64,000 nt of DNA from Carnegiea gigantea (taxonomy: Eukaryota > Streptophyta > Magnoliopsida > Caryophyllales > Cactaceae): the NCBI GenBank assembly GCA_029747015.1, contig JAKOGI010000358.1, positions 327,501 to 391,500 of the forward strand. Reading direction: 5' to 3'. The notes beneath the pieces are model-generated. The model searched no databases, was not told where the DNA came from, and was given only the letters and a program-made list of their open reading frames with translations. Position 1 is the stretch's first letter. Each line of letters begins with the position of its first letter. The translations under genes and the position numbers were made by a program. Shown in pieces: positions 1 to 12,050 of this stretch.

Positions 1-1896
1 CCACCAACTTCAAGTCAATGCCAACATCATCCTACCAACACCATCGTCATCAACCTAATATTATCATAATAATAATATTGTTTTTATTTTATTTAATGCA
101 GTTTGTTACTAAATATGAAATATTTAGATTTTAGTTTATGTGTTCTAATTTTGAGTATGGGTGATTAGTTTATTTTCTTCGCATATTTTATTTGAAACTA
201 TATTAAATTAATAATTTTGAAACAAATTTTGTGCTTTATGTCGAACTGATTTTTAATTCTATGATTCTGTAATTGTTTGTGTTTATTATTCATGATATTT
301 ACGTTAGAATAATTAGAATGCATGCTAATTAGTTTAATATAAATTCATATAATAGTTTAAGAGTCTTAAGTACATATAAGCTATAGTTTTTTGAGTAAAA
401 GTATCACCCTAATTGATCATAGCTGGCTATAACTCATCTCTTTTAGTTAGGAAATAATTGTAGATCTTTGTCAAATCAATATGGTTATAAGTCAAGTTGC
501 TAGATGATGTCTTTCTAATACTTAGTACTCTAGTTTTATTAAATTATCGTGTTGGTGCTAGGGGTATCAAAACTAGTAAGGTTTATATTAGGGTTGGCCC
601 AAAGTAAACTATAATCTAAGGAAAAAGGGGAAATTTGCTTGTAGGTGTCATTTATAGTCTACATCTTGGAAAAACCAATTTATGTGTTGACGATAAATAT
701 CAATTTGCGTGGCAGATATAGATTGTGCTACACATTTTCATAAATTTGGTGTCTTTAATAATTATTTGTTTACTTTTTAGTTGATTTCTTTAATTTGTCA
801 ATTTTAATTTTGTAATTTATATACTTTAATATTAAATTTCATTCACCCCTCCCTCCCCCTAAGAGTAGTCTTTGAGTTATGTTTTAGTAATTTTAAATGA
901 AGTACATGTTATTTTATAGTGCAGTTTAATTCTTAGATTAATTTTATATTTTATTTTTGTTGTTATTTGTTAGTTTGTTAGAAATTAGGTTAAAAATAGT
1001 TTAATTTGTGTTTTCAAGTGCTATATGCCACTTTCTGGTTTCTATAGAATCTTAATCTACCATTATTTGCTTTCATAATTCTTGGTTATTTTTTAGAATC
1101 ATTTCTGAATTTGTTATGTGTAGCTTTTTCCTTTAATAAATATAAAAACTAATTTTTTTAGTTTTAGTTTTATTTTTTATATTTTGAGTAAGTCCTAGAA
1201 AATTAGGTTTTATAATATAGTCAATTAGTTATTTATTTTAGCATTTGTTCAGGTGTAGTGCATTAGTTATTTAATTTCAAATTTAACTTTCTGTTAGGAT
1301 TTCCTGTAATTATTTTTAGTTGTGTAGAACTAAAAATAATTATATATATTCCTAAGGGTTTAAATCTAATTCTTTGCACATTATTAGTTCAAGTGATTTT
1401 ATGTGATTTTTAATATCAATTTTCTACTTGTTATTCTCTGTTTTAATTTTTGGTTTAATATTCGGAGATTATTCCTACTTTTGTTTTTCAGAATACTTAG
1501 GTTAGGCATTTATTGTTTTTATTTCTAGAATTAGGTTTAGAATATTTTGAGTATTAGTGAATAATTTTCCCTTTTTTCCTTGCTTAGTTTCAATTTATTA
1601 AAAGAAAAATTAAAATTAAAATTGGTAAGTTTAATTAGATCTAAACTAGCTTATCATTATATTTTTCGTCATATATTTGATCTCTACTCCCCTGTGCTAT
1701 ATTGTTATTTATAAGCCTAAGTAGTGTTTTAATTTGTAGTAGGATGACAAGCTCACAAATTTTGTCGTCGTCACCGCCGAAAAAAATAAATTGGTTAGTT
1801 TTAATTTATTTAATTTTACTGCTTTGATTATTTTGTTTTTACTTCAGCATTTTATTTTGTAGGTTCTTTTATTTTATGCAATTAAAGAGTCATTGC
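1..1896 (+). other. X copy A 5' noncoding region
   Basis: AT-rich sequence with no credible coding frame, collinear with 41,533-43,408 of copy B (offset about 41,533 at the left and 41,512 by gag). The stretch near 551-568, 'ttggtgctaggggtatc', is faintly like a decayed Athila primer-binding site and is identical in copy B, but no LTR end was clear next to it. Nothing else is recognised here. Confidence 0.55.
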
Positions 1897-3340
1897 ATGA
1901 CCGAAGATAAAACTGAACATATGGTTGGAGGGTCTAAAAGGAAAATAAGTGATTCTGAATCTGTAATTTCTCAATCAAATGAGTTCTCAAGATATTAAAG
2001 TTGCGATGACTATTTGAAATGAACTTGCGACACCCAACTTGAAAAAACAACCTTCGTCTACTTCTTGTCCTACATTTCACCAGCAAGTTAAACTAAACTC
2101 TAAATTTTTAATTTGCTACCTAAATTTCATGGACTGTTTGGTGAGGACCCATATTGTCAGTTTAATGAATTCATTATTACATGTTTATCCATGCAATCGA
2201 AGGGAATTATCCAAGATAAAATTAAGTTAAGCGTCTTTCCTTTTTCACTCCAGGACAAGGCCAAATATTGGCTATGGACTCAAGTTCATAAAGCATTCTT
2301 AGAAACAAAAATTTCCTACGTCTAAGAATGGATACATTAGGAAAGAAATATGTGACATTAGACAAATGATTTGGGAAACCTTTTATGAGTGTTAGGAATG
2401 TTTTAATAATTTATGTGCTAGCCATCCCCAATATTGAATTTCTAAACAATTATTGATCCATTATTTTTATAAAGGTTTACTGCTTGTATATAAAAAGATG
2501 TTAGATGCTGTTAGTGGATGGAGCTCTAATTAATAAGTCTATGGCTCAAGCCAGAGAGTTGTTTAATATTATAACCCCAAAAACTTAACAATTTGGAGTT
2601 AGAGAAACCCAATTTAGGAAAGATAATGAGCTTAGTTTAGGTCTATTTGTAAAGACCCAATTGCCTCAAATCACTGCTATGTTGAATAAACTCATCACTA
2701 GAGGAGTTCGAAAAGCAGTATTGTGTGGCATATGTTGTTTAGAGGGGCATCCTACTGATGCGTGCCCTAAACTTCAAAGGGAGATGTAAATATTGTGTTT
2801 TCTACCCAAGGTCAAAGGAAGTACGACTCATACTCCAACATTTATAATAAACCACCCTAACCTTAGGCATAGACTTTGGAACATTTCCCCAGGTTTTGAC
2901 CATCCATCATGTCAACTATATGCTCAGGATAGAACAAATTTCTTTTTAGAGCAAGTCATAAAATAGATGGATGGCCCAAAAAAAAAAGGAATGACATTAA
3001 GTTTCAGAACATAGAGATGTACATGTAAAAGAGAGACAAACTACTCATAACACCAAAGTTAGCACCCTATATTCCCAAATCCAACATAGGTTGCCATCGC
3101 AACCTTTCTAGAACCCAAAGCAAAATGCGAGTTCCACGGCATTCAAGAGTAGGATGGAGTTAAAGGAACCTAGGAAGAGTAGAGAGGTAGGGCCAGAATT
3201 AAAAGTCAACAAGCCTAAACCGGACCGTGATCAAGATACCGCCCTAATCCTAAGGAAGTAGGTGAGAATAAGAAGAGACCTTAGAAGCCATTACCTCCTT
3301 TTTCTAGTTGACTAAGAGGGATAACTCCTATGATAGGTGA
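1897..3340 (+). pseudogene. X copy A gag remnant
   Basis: Capsid-like wording appears at 2,113-2,325 (frame containing 'FHGLFGEDPYCQFNEFI' and 'FPFSLQDKAKYWLW'), typical of plant Athila gag, which would package element RNA into cytoplasmic particles. A complete CCHC zinc knuckle (C-x2-C-x4-H-x4-C) lies at 2,724-2,768 and is also intact in copy B at 44,236-44,280. The start at 1,897 is a guess: an ATG opens a short frame that stops near 1,998. Many stops and frame changes interrupt the rest. Copy B (43,409-44,860) carries mostly the same stops, so most decay predates the duplication. Confidence 0.65.
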
Positions 3341-3479
3341 GGTAAACCAAGCAATCTTCAAAAAATTTAGGAAGGTAGAGATCAACATTCCTCCCCTAGA
3401 TGTCATCAAGCATGTTCCTTATTAGGCTAAGTTCCTTGAAGAGCTTTACATTGCTAAATGTAAATTGAAAGGGAATAAA

Positions 3480-4200
3480 AAGGTAAGTGTGGGGCAAAAC
3501 TTGTTTGTTGTTTTGTAACGACCTAAGTGTGTTCTCTATTCCTTGAAAAATATGAAACCTTTGCTTTGATAGAGCCATGCTTGATTTAGGAGATTCCATT
3601 AATGTGATGCTTAGGTCTATTTATGATAAACAGAAAAACTAGTCTAATCCTTTAGTTAGCTGGTAAGACCAATGCATACCTAAATAGAGTCTTAGAAGGT
3701 GTCTTAGTTTAAGTCAATTCTTAGTTCAAGTCCACAAGCTTGTTTTTCTTGCTAATTTTTATGTATTGAATGTAGGTGATGCATGCCATGACATTACAAT
3801 ATTGCTTGATAGACCATTTCATAAAACATCTAGGATAAACATAAATGTGCTTGGAGGAATATTGACTATGGGAGTCAATGGCGAAGTTATTAAGTTCAAT
3901 ATTTTTGATGCTACGAGATTTTCTACTGATGTAACTTATCTTTATGCATTAGATGTGATCGAGGAATTATCCTAGGATGTATGTGAGTCATCTCATGAAC
4001 ATGAATTGCTAACTATGCTTTCTTAAAGTTTGGATCAGTTTGTATTTCAAGATGTGCTTTGCCATGTTGATATTGAGTTAGTAGACAATATAGAATTTTT
4101 GTTCGAATTGCATGTAATTGATAGACTAGAAAGCTCGAATTGCCTAAAAGTCACACAAAGTTGCTTCCCTCTCGTACGTCACCTCTTAAGTAAGAATTGA
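3480..4200 (+). pseudogene. X copy A aspartic protease remnant
   Basis: Near 3,570-3,620 the sequence reads 'AMLDLGDSINVM', the plant Athila form of the active-site Asp motif. The second conserved block, 'ITILLDRPFHKTSR', lies near 3,790-3,830, where the Gly of the usual ILGRPF is replaced by Asp. The open frame 3,766-3,975 (69 codons) covers the C-terminal half and contains 'GEVIKFNIFDA', a motif downstream of Athila proteases. The enzyme would mature the gag-pol polyprotein. It is broken by several stops. Confidence 0.6.
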
Positions 4201-4269
4201 AACTATTGTTTGCGAATCTTAGGCACTCTTAATTTGGGGATAATGATACTTTACCTATTATAATCGCTA

Positions 4270-5660
4270 ATGCACTTGCACTAGAATAAGAGGATAAATT
4301 TATTAGGGTGCTTAAAGAACATAACGAAGTGTTAGGATGGACTTTAGCAGACCTTAGAGGACTTAGCCTCACGCTATGTTCACATAGAATCAAATTAGAG
4401 TTAGATGCTAAGCCTAAGAGAGAACCTCCTAGGAGATTGAGCCCACCAATGATGAAGGTAGCTCCAAAAGAAATCCTAAAGTGATTAGAAGCTGGAGTGA
4501 TATATCCCATAGTTGATTCTGATTGGTTCGTCCAATTCATGTGGTTCCTAAAGGGTGAACAAAGTAGTTCAGGATAAGGAAGGTGAGTTAGTATCCACAA
4601 AAGTTCACATTAGCTGGAGAGTGTGCATCATCTATAGTTGAGACATCATAATCATGCTTTCTAGATGGGCGTTCAGGTTATATTCAAGTCCCTGTAGCTC
4701 TTAAGGATTAGGAGAAGACTACTTTTACCTGTCCTTTTGGTACCTATGTTTTTATAAGAATGTTATTTGGTCTATATAACAGTCCTCCTACATTCCAGAG
4801 ATGCATTTTGTTTTTAATCACCAAAATTATAGAAGTTTTCAGGGATGATTTTACTATACATGGTGATTCATTTGGTAAGTGCTTCCTTCATCTTACTTTA
4901 GTGCTTAAGCATTGCATTGAGACTAATTTGGTGCTTAATTTTGAAAAGTGTCATTACATGGTAGAGTATAGGTAGCAATAGGTTAGGTAGTGTCACCCAA
5001 GTGATTAAAGGTTAACAAGGCCAAAGTAGACATCAATCAATCTTTGCCTTATCTGTAATGTGTCAAGGGGATGAGGTCATTTTTAAGTCATGTTGGGTTT
5101 TATAGAATATTTATGAAGGTTTCTTCTAAGATTGCCTCCTCTTTATGTGCTTTACATACAAAAGATGCTCAATTTAGTTTTAATGAGGACTACAAGAGAT
5201 CTTTTGATTAATTAAAATTAAAATTAATCCCCACTCCTATAGTACAACCCTATGATTGGGCCTTACCTTACTGATGTGCCATGCTAGTTATAAGGTAGTA
5301 GGGGCAATCTTAGGTCAAAAAGTAGGGAAGGTACCTCACGTGATCTATTGTCCTTCCCAAACTTTAGACCCAGCATAGTGTAGTATAACTACACAACTAC
5401 AGAGAAAGAAATGCATGCTGTTGTTTCCTCTTTTGAAAAGTTTCATCCTTATCTGTTAGGTGTTAAAGTTACTATTCATACTAATCACTCTACTATTACA
5501 TAGTTGTTGAGCAAGAGTGAATCAAACCTGGACTTATTAGATGGGTCTCACTACTATAAAAATTCCAATTTGATATTAAAGAGAAGCCATGCACTAAAAA
5601 TTTAGCAGTTGACCATCTAAGTGGGCTAGAAAATGGGGAGAGTGGTAGTCCATTTAGTTA
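4270..5660 (+). pseudogene. X copy A reverse transcriptase / RNase H remnant
   Basis: The entry to the polymerase domain ('LGWTLADLRGL', about 4,330) is followed by a frame at 4,760-4,975 that carries 'NSPPTFQRC' and the catalytic region 'VFRDDFTIHG'. Both catalytic Asp codons survive at 4,844-4,849. A connection segment reads 'MRSFLSHVGFYRIF' near 5,070-5,110. RNase H and tether remnants run to about 5,660 ('HVIYCPSQTLDPA', then 'DHLSGLENGESG'). Stops and frameshifts occur roughly every 100-200 bases. In copy B the second catalytic Asp has become Ala. Confidence 0.65.
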
Positions 5661-5849
5661 TTGTTTCTTAATGAGATTTTATTTATTGTCACTAGTCATA
5701 TTGGTACGCTGATAGAGTTAATTACATAATTGCAAACACTTTTCCTAAAGGCTTGTCTAGAGCCCAAAAAGAGAAGATAAGAGCCCAGTCTAAATCTTAT
5801 GTTTGGGATGAGCCATATTTATAAAACTTTTATGGAGATCATGTCATAA

Positions 5850-6850
5850 GGTGTTGTGTAGATGATAGTGAATTTCTTTCGAATATAAATTTCTACCACT
5901 CTTCTCAGTGGAGGGTAATTTTGACTAAAAAGAACATCACAAGATCCTTGAATGTGGATTTTTTTAGCTTAATATTTTTAGAGATGCATTTGAATTTTGC
6001 AAAAGATACAAAGCATGATAAAACATTGGTAATTTATCTAGGATGACTTAAATCCATTTGATAGTGTGCATATTTGTGAGATTTTTTTATGCATGAGGTA
6101 TTGATTTCATGGGACCCTTTCTCTCTTCTTTTGGTTTTACTTGCTTTCCTATGATTGTTGATTATGTATCTAGCTAGATTGACGTTGTGGCTACTAGAGC
6201 TGATGATGCTAAAACTATGGTGAAACATGTTAATTCTTTGATTTTGCATAGATATGGAGTGCCAAGACCAACCATTAGTGATAGGGGAACACATTTTTGT
6301 AACAAAACCATAGGCACCTTATTAGCCAAATATCATGTAACTCATAAGGTATCTACCAATTATTATCCTAAACTAATGGCCAAGCTATAGTCTCCAATAA
6401 AAAGATCAAGAGCATATTATAAAAGGTTGTTAAGCTAGATATGAAAGATTAAAGTTTGAGGTTAGATGAAGCTCTCTGGACATATAGAACTGCATACAAG
6501 ACAATTATAGCTTTGCCACCTTACAGGTTAGTTTTTGGTAAAACCTGTCATCTCCCTATAGAGCTAGAGCTTAGATAATATTGGACTACGAAGTAGTGTA
6601 ATTTGGATTGTAACCTAGCAAGGAAGGATTGTAAGTTGCAATTGCATAAATTAGAAGAGATTCATCTGGAAGCCTATGATAATTCAGTGATCTACAAGGT
6701 TAAAGCCAAAGCTTTTTATGATGATAAGCTTAGGAGGAGAGAATTATGCATTCGTGAAAAAGTGTTATTATTTAATTCAAAATTAAGACTCTTTGTTAGT
6801 AAGTTAAATTCTAGATTGCTGGGACCTTTTGGGGTAGCAAACACTTAGCT
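5850..6850 (+). pseudogene. X copy A integrase remnant
   Basis: The core reads 'IDVVATRADDAKT' and 'VPRPTISDRGTHFCN' in the open frame 6,187-6,390, so the second Asp of the D,D,E triad (in 'ISDRG') is kept. A frameshift near 6,370 moves the following 'NGQAIVSNKKIKSIL' block out of frame, and the Glu position reads Ile there. The C-terminal part (6,603-6,848) includes 'VLLFNSKLRLF' and 'RLLGPFGV', matching the tail of Athila-type integrases. It would insert element DNA into the chromosome; it is inactive as written. Confidence 0.65.
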
Positions 6851-7118
6851 ACATGGTGATGTTTAGATTAAATATTTTTCTACTAACAAGATTTTGAAGT
6901 TAAATGGTCACATGCTAAAGCTTTTTATGAAGGAGATAAGATGTGCTTAGTGGAGGAAATCCGATTAGAGGATCCATGAACTACAGTTACATCGAGCCAA
7001 CAACAATAAACAAGGTGTTGCTTGGATGGCAACCCAATGTTTTCAGGAAATTTTCATTTGATTATGCTTTATCATCATTGTTTTCATTACTTCACATCCA
7101 TTAGGGACAACGGTTGAA

Positions 7119-7892
7119 TTAAGTGTGGGGGTACATCCTGCATTTAGTTCACGTATTTTTCATTTTTGAAAAAAAGAGTCATTTTTAGTGTCGTTCTTGT
7201 AAATAATACATGAATATGAGTTTATGCTATGCTTTCTTGCTTAAATTCTTTCTATTTTGCTATTCCTAGTTTATTCCTATTTGAGTAAGAACTTTTCAGC
7301 ATGTAATTATCACTCAAAGAAGTTTAACTTCATCCTTTTATGTCTTGTTAATAAGTAATTGTCATGATTATTCGACCCATTTGATTATGTTATATAACTG
7401 CAATTGAGGCAATACAAGGACTTCGTTTGTTTTTCAGGACTATTGAATTAGTAGAATAACTTACTAAAATTATGACTTTTGTTATATTGTTAAAAAATAC
7501 AAAAATGTTGGCTTAGCAACATAGATTGGTTCAAGTGGTATGACACTTGTTCCCTTAGTCTGCTTGTATATGGCTGTCCACAGCTTGAAACATGCTAACA
7601 ATAGTTTACGGACCAAAAAAAAAAAAGGATAGCGAGATTACTAATATGCATAACAGTAGGTGGCTTGACATATTTTCCCCTTATGTTTAGGTCTCAAATT
7701 GAGCGTTATGTATAGAATAATCCATGGTGGAAGAGTCATAACCCTTTTGGACGGATTAATGATGAACCAAACTAACAGACAGGGATTTAAAAACGGGGGG
7801 AATAAAGTACAACTCTAGCATATCTGTTCGAAAGAGTGTGATACAGAGAGCATTTATTTTCTAAGACATCTATGGGCCTCGAACATATCCAT
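7119..7892 (+). other. X copy A 3' noncoding region
   Basis: This begins with the purine-rich 'aagtgtgggggt' (7,121-7,132), which in Athila-type elements follows the last pol codons. No coding frame is supported after it. A SINE-like segment sits at about 7,510-7,627. The region ends abruptly at the Y LTR (7,893). Copy B has the same region at 48,597-49,363 with the same right boundary. Confidence 0.5.
7510..7627 (+). mobile_element. Possible tRNA-derived SINE-like insertion in X copy A
   Basis: An A-box-like motif 'tggttcaagtgg' (7,527-7,538) is followed by a weak B-box-like motif near 7,583 and, about 30 bases later, by an A-run (7,614-7,626). This layout resembles a pol III-promoted plant SINE. 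The copy at about 48,981-49,099 has a B-box-like 'gctcaaaac' closer to the consensus. The spacing between boxes is longer than in a tRNA and no flanking duplication was identified, so the call is tentative. Confidence 0.3.
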
Positions 7893-8567
7893 TGATGTAT
7901 CTAGCTTTACAATCTCTAAATACATGGCACTCAAAGTACTTTGCTCCAAACAGCAAGATCCAGAGGTAAACAGAACGTGGGGGCAGATTTGAGTGTGAGA
8001 GTGAGACGAGGGAAAGAGAAGATAGTTCAAGTGTCTTCAAGAGATAATCCAAGGGAGCCACTCTTGTTAAACACTAGGGCAATCTCCATAGATCAATTAG
8101 GATACATGAACACCACCTAATTGAGATAAAGAGACCTAGGACACCACTTAAGTTGCCACACTCCAGATTTGGAACTAGGATTTTAGAGGGTTGAGAAAAT
8201 GCTCAAGCTTATATTCAATTTGGAAAAAGACCCTTGCAAAGGGAAGAGACGGGGTATTTAGAGGCCTTTCGCTCTCATAAAACTCAGCCAAGGCAGCTTA
8301 CAAGCTAAAAGTTATAAAATAATATCTAAACTAGATTACAAATTGCAAGTTTGATAGAACAAGAGATCTATCCTAGCTTTGACACCTCATTAGATTACTA
8401 ATCTCCAAATTGAGGTGTCAAGCTAACAAATAATCCTGGTACATCAGCCTAGACTCTTGAGCTTGCAAGTTGCACAAGTGGATCACCAAAAATAAGAGTG
8501 GGCAGTCAGCCTTCCCTTTACCTGGGTAAAGGATTTCCTCCTCTACTAAGGCTAGATAAAACTAGCA
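7893..8567 (-). repeat. Y copy A 3' LTR
   Basis: About 675 bp, starting 'tgatgtatctag' on the + strand and ending 'aaaactagca', so the element-sense LTR runs TG...CA. It matches 13,348-14,020, 49,364-50,040 and 54,938-55,614. It shares private bases with the left LTR of copy B (for example 'tctctaaatac' and 'aaacagaa') rather than with its own partner LTR. Confidence 0.85.
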
Positions 8568-8699
8568 CTAGTTGGTCCCTTAACTCAACTTTAGTGCCAT
8601 GATTCGATAAATATTTCAATGCCTTTTCATGCCTTAAAGTTTGATAAAAGTTAGAGCGAAGTAAGTCAACCAAACAGTCCTCTTATTCGGACTGCACTG

Positions 8700-10341
8700 G
8701 ATTCTGCCCGCAGTGCACAGTTTCGGGTTTTGGCTTGGTTGGCTGACCAAATGGGCTCCAAATGCTTTGGAAAAGGTCTTGTTGGAAAACTAAGACTTTA
8801 AGCTTTAAGAGAGTGGTTTATGTAGGAAATTTCCCCTTCTGGATTTTGTTCCAACAGAGCTACAAACCCAGGCTAATTCGCAGATGAACTGGCTTGTTCA
8901 CTGTCTGTTTTGTTCAGGTGGTTTCTGACCATTTCATGTTCTTCCCTAACCACCTTGGACTCCTTAACTTGTGCTGGACTATTGGAGAGGGTTTGCAAAG
9001 GTTAAATTGGATGGTCCTCATAATCCTCCCCAGGTTGGTTGGAGTTTGACCTCAAATTTAGAATTTCTTCATTCTCATCAAAGTACAGACTGAGTTCAGC
9101 CACATTGAGGGTGGCAAAGACTCCATACTCGCTAGGTATGTCCATTTTATAGGCATTAGGACTGACCTTCTCTAAAATCTCATAGGGGCCATCCGACCTT
9201 GGAATGATCTTGGACTTACGCTTGCTTGGGAACCTTTTCTTCCTCACGTGGATCCATACCAAGTCCCCCAGTTGGAAATGGACCTCTTTCTTATGCTTGT
9301 TGGCTTGTTGCATGGCTTGGGCATTGGACCTTTCAATTCTCTCCCATAGTTAAGCACGAAGATCCTTGATTTCCTTAGCTCTCTTCTCGGCCTCCCAACT
9401 AAATTTGGTGGGAGTGGGGATGGGTGTGACATCCAAAGGGGTCTTCGGATTGTATCCATAGACCACTTGAAATGGGGAGAGGTAAGTGGCCTTGCTTGGT
9501 GCCCCTATTGAAGGCAAACTTTGCATTAGGTAGGAGTTCATCCTAAGTCTTCACGTTCCTTTTCATAAGCACTCCAAGCAAGGTTCCCAAAGTTCAGTTG
9601 GTCACCTTAGTTTGGCCATCGATTTGGGGGTGACAACTGGTGCTAAACTTGAGGTGAGCCCCCATCTTCCCCCATAGAGTGAGCCAAAAAATGACTTAGG
9701 AACTTGGTGTCCCTATCCAAAACCATACTCTGTGGGATGCCATGAAGTCTTATAATCTCCTTGAAGTAGAGATTGGCCACAAAATGAGCCATCTTTGAGA
9801 ATCGATCCACCAACACCATGATGGAATCCTTGCTTCTTTGGGTCCTTGGTAAGCCCGTAATGAAATCCAAACTAATGTCCTCCTATGGTGCCATGGGCAT
9901 GGGTAAAGGAGAGTAAAGGCCATGGGGGAGAACATGGCTCTTGGCCATTTGGCAAGTTGAACACCTCTTGATAAAGTGTTCCACATCCTTAGACATCTTT
10001 GGCCAACAGTAATGCTCCTTAAGCATTGAGCAAGTCTTCTCTACCCCAAAGTGGGCGGCTAGAGCACCACCATGAAGTTCTTGGATTAGTAGCTCCCTAA
10101 ACCCATATTTGGTTATGCAAAGCCGGGGTCCCTCGAAGAGAAACCCCTCTTGAATATGAAATAAGCCGTGGGCATGACTAGCACATTTGGCATGGATCTT
10201 CTTGAAATCTTCATCATCGACAAACATTCCTTTGACAATCTCAAATCTATGTACCTTGGATTCTAAGACTGAAAGGAGGAAATACCTCCTTGAAAGGGCA
10301 TCTGCTCCCTTATTGAACTTGTCGGCTTTGTGATGTATCAT
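8700..10341 (-). pseudogene. Y copy A integrase and C-terminal tail remnant
   Basis: The frame 9,883-10,341 holds the RNase H end and the integrase HHCC zinc domain ('HFGVEKT', 'RCSTCQMAKSH'). The catalytic core follows in 9,643-9,870 with '[16 protein letters not shown]' and 'MVLDRDTKF', giving the first two acidic residues. The region that should supply the Glu lies in a shifted frame. The C-terminal domain (9,002-9,313) has 'GDLVWIHVRKKRFPSKRKSK' and 'NVAELSLYF'. A deletion of about 34 bp relative to copy B lies near 9,776. Stops separate all blocks. A short degraded extension continues toward the 3' LTR. Confidence 0.7.
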
Positions 10342-11399
10342 GAAGTTGAAAGCTTGAAGGTACTCAACCTACTTGGCATGGTGGGGATTGAGCTTGTATT
10401 ACCCTTGAATGAATTTGAGGGCCTCATGGTCCGAATGTAGTATGAATTTAGCCCCCACAAGGTAGTGTCTCCAATGCTCCAAAGCCCTCACTATAGCATA
10501 GAACTCCTTGGCATATGTTGAGTATTTCCTCTTGGCTTCATTCAACCTCTCACTGAAGTATGCTATGGGTGGCTTCTCTTGGGATAAAACAACCCCTATT
10601 CCCCCCCCGGATGCATCACACTCCACCTTAGAGACCATGGAGAAGCCAGGGAGTGCTAGTATGGAAGCACTTATAAGCCTCCTCTTGATTTCTTTGAAGG
10701 CCGAATGGGCTTGCTCGTTCTATTCAAAGGACTTGCCTTTGAGAACCTCAGTCATAGGAGCAACAATACAGCTAAAGTCCTTCACGAATCTCCTATAAAA
10801 GGAGGCCAAGCCATGGAAGCTGCAAACTTGATGCATGAAAGTGGGAGTAGGCCATTCCCAGATGGCCTTGACTTTATCTTCATCTACATGAATCCCTTCA
10901 ACCAAAACTACATAACCCAAGAAGATGCTCTTGTTCATCCTGACTATATACAAGTATATCATCAAAGTACACAATGACAAACTTGCGTATGACTGGCCTA
11001 AGCACCTCATTCATGAGCCTCATGAAGGTACTAGGTGCATTAGTCAAGCCAAATGGCATGACCAACCACTCATAGAGGCCGCCCTTGGTCTTGAACGCCG
11101 TCTTCCGGTCATCCCCTTCAAAGATCCGAATTTGGTAGTAGCCACTTCTAAGATTAATCATAGAAAAGATGGACTCCATGAAGCTCATCAAGCAAATCTT
11201 CCAACCCTGGGCTGGGGTACCAGTACTTGATTGTGATTTTATTGATGGCCCTACTATCAACACACATTCTCATGCTCCCGGCTTTCTTGGGCACAAGTAG
11301 GGCCAGGACGGCACACGGGCTTAGGCTCTCATGGATTAGCCCCTTAGCTAGGAGGTCATCAACTTGGTGTTGGATCTCTTGAGTTTCTTGGGGGTTCAT
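10300..11399 (-). pseudogene. Y copy A reverse transcriptase / RNase H remnant
   Basis: RT runs from '[20 protein letters not shown]' (frame 11,154-11,399) into 10,898-11,263, which carries '[12 protein letters not shown]', '[12 protein letters not shown]' and an intact catalytic YFDD at 10,958-10,969. A 92-bp deletion relative to copy B at about 10,927 removes the segment just after the active site and shifts the frame. RNase H (10,399-10,638) keeps the first Asp ('VECDAS'), the 'KEFYAIVRALEHWRHYL' block and 'HSDHEALKF'. The enzyme would copy element RNA to DNA. Confidence 0.75.
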
Positions 11400-12050
11400 C
11401 CTATAGGCCGATTTATTTGGGAGGGTAGAACCGAGAATGAGGTCAATTTTGTGTTGGATGGACCTTTTGGGAGGTAGACCATAGGGTATTTCTTATAGGA
11501 AGACATGTTGAAAGGTGTGTAAGAGAGCGGTGAGTAATGGGTGGCTTGAGGCAATGGCGAAGGTCGGTTCTTGGCCTAGTAAAATCCGCTCCTTATAAGG
11601 CTCGTATTCATGGATTTGAGACTTTAAGAGGGTGATAAGAAAGACGTCCATTTGGGGGCTTTCTTTGGGTTTGGAAGGGAAAGATGATTTGAGTGGGGTA
11701 AGGGTGATCTTCTTGTTGTCCTTGGTGAATGTATAGGTGTTCAGGTGGCCATCATGCATGACTCTCCTATCAAAGAATCAAGGCCGTCCCAACAAGACAT
11801 GCCAAGCATCCATGGGCACAGTGTCATAGTAAATCTCATCTTTATAACTCTTTTCAATGCTTAAAGATAGGAGGCACTGAATAGAAATTTACAAACCTTG
11901 CTTTGGTTGAGCCATTGGATGGTGTACGGTTTAGGGTGTGGGGTCACCGAAAGTTTAAGCTTGTCCACCATAGATTGTGAGGCCAAATTTACACAACTTC
12001 TCCCATCAATAATAAGGGACCATACTTTGCCGCCTACGGTGCCATTCGTA
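11400..12050 (-). pseudogene. Y copy A protease region remnant
   Basis: The stretch between gag and RT contains 'VPMDAWHVLLGRP' (near 11,800), the conserved C-terminal protease block, then the frame 11,493-11,759 ('VMHDGHLNTYTFTKDNKKI') that links protease to RT. The active-site Asp motif, readable in copy B as 'IIDRGSSANVS', lies near 11,990-12,030 here but is out of frame and degraded. Stops interrupt every block. Confidence 0.6.

Larger units (their letters stand above)
1..7892 (+). mobile_element. Athila-like Ty3/gypsy retrotransposon X, copy A (5' end outside window)
   Basis: The coding order gag, aspartic protease, reverse transcriptase/RNase H, integrase is readable on the + strand, but in many short frames. 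Wording of the conserved blocks (gag 'FHGLFGEDPY', protease 'DLG', integrase 'ISDRGTHFCN') fits the plant Athila branch of Ty3/gypsy. The same element recurs at 41,041-49,363 in the same orientation. I could not recognise LTRs for X in either copy. The right end is cut by element Y at 7,893. Too many stops exist for autonomous activity. Confidence 0.8.

Noticed and set aside
551..568. Primer-binding site of X
   Set aside because: Only a faint match to the Athila site, with no LTR end next to it and no partner LTR; mentioned in the leader entry only.
7870..8061. Small minus-strand ORF repeated at 49,341-49,532 and 54,864-55,106
   Set aside because: Lies within or across the Y LTRs, so its recurrence only reflects LTR copies.
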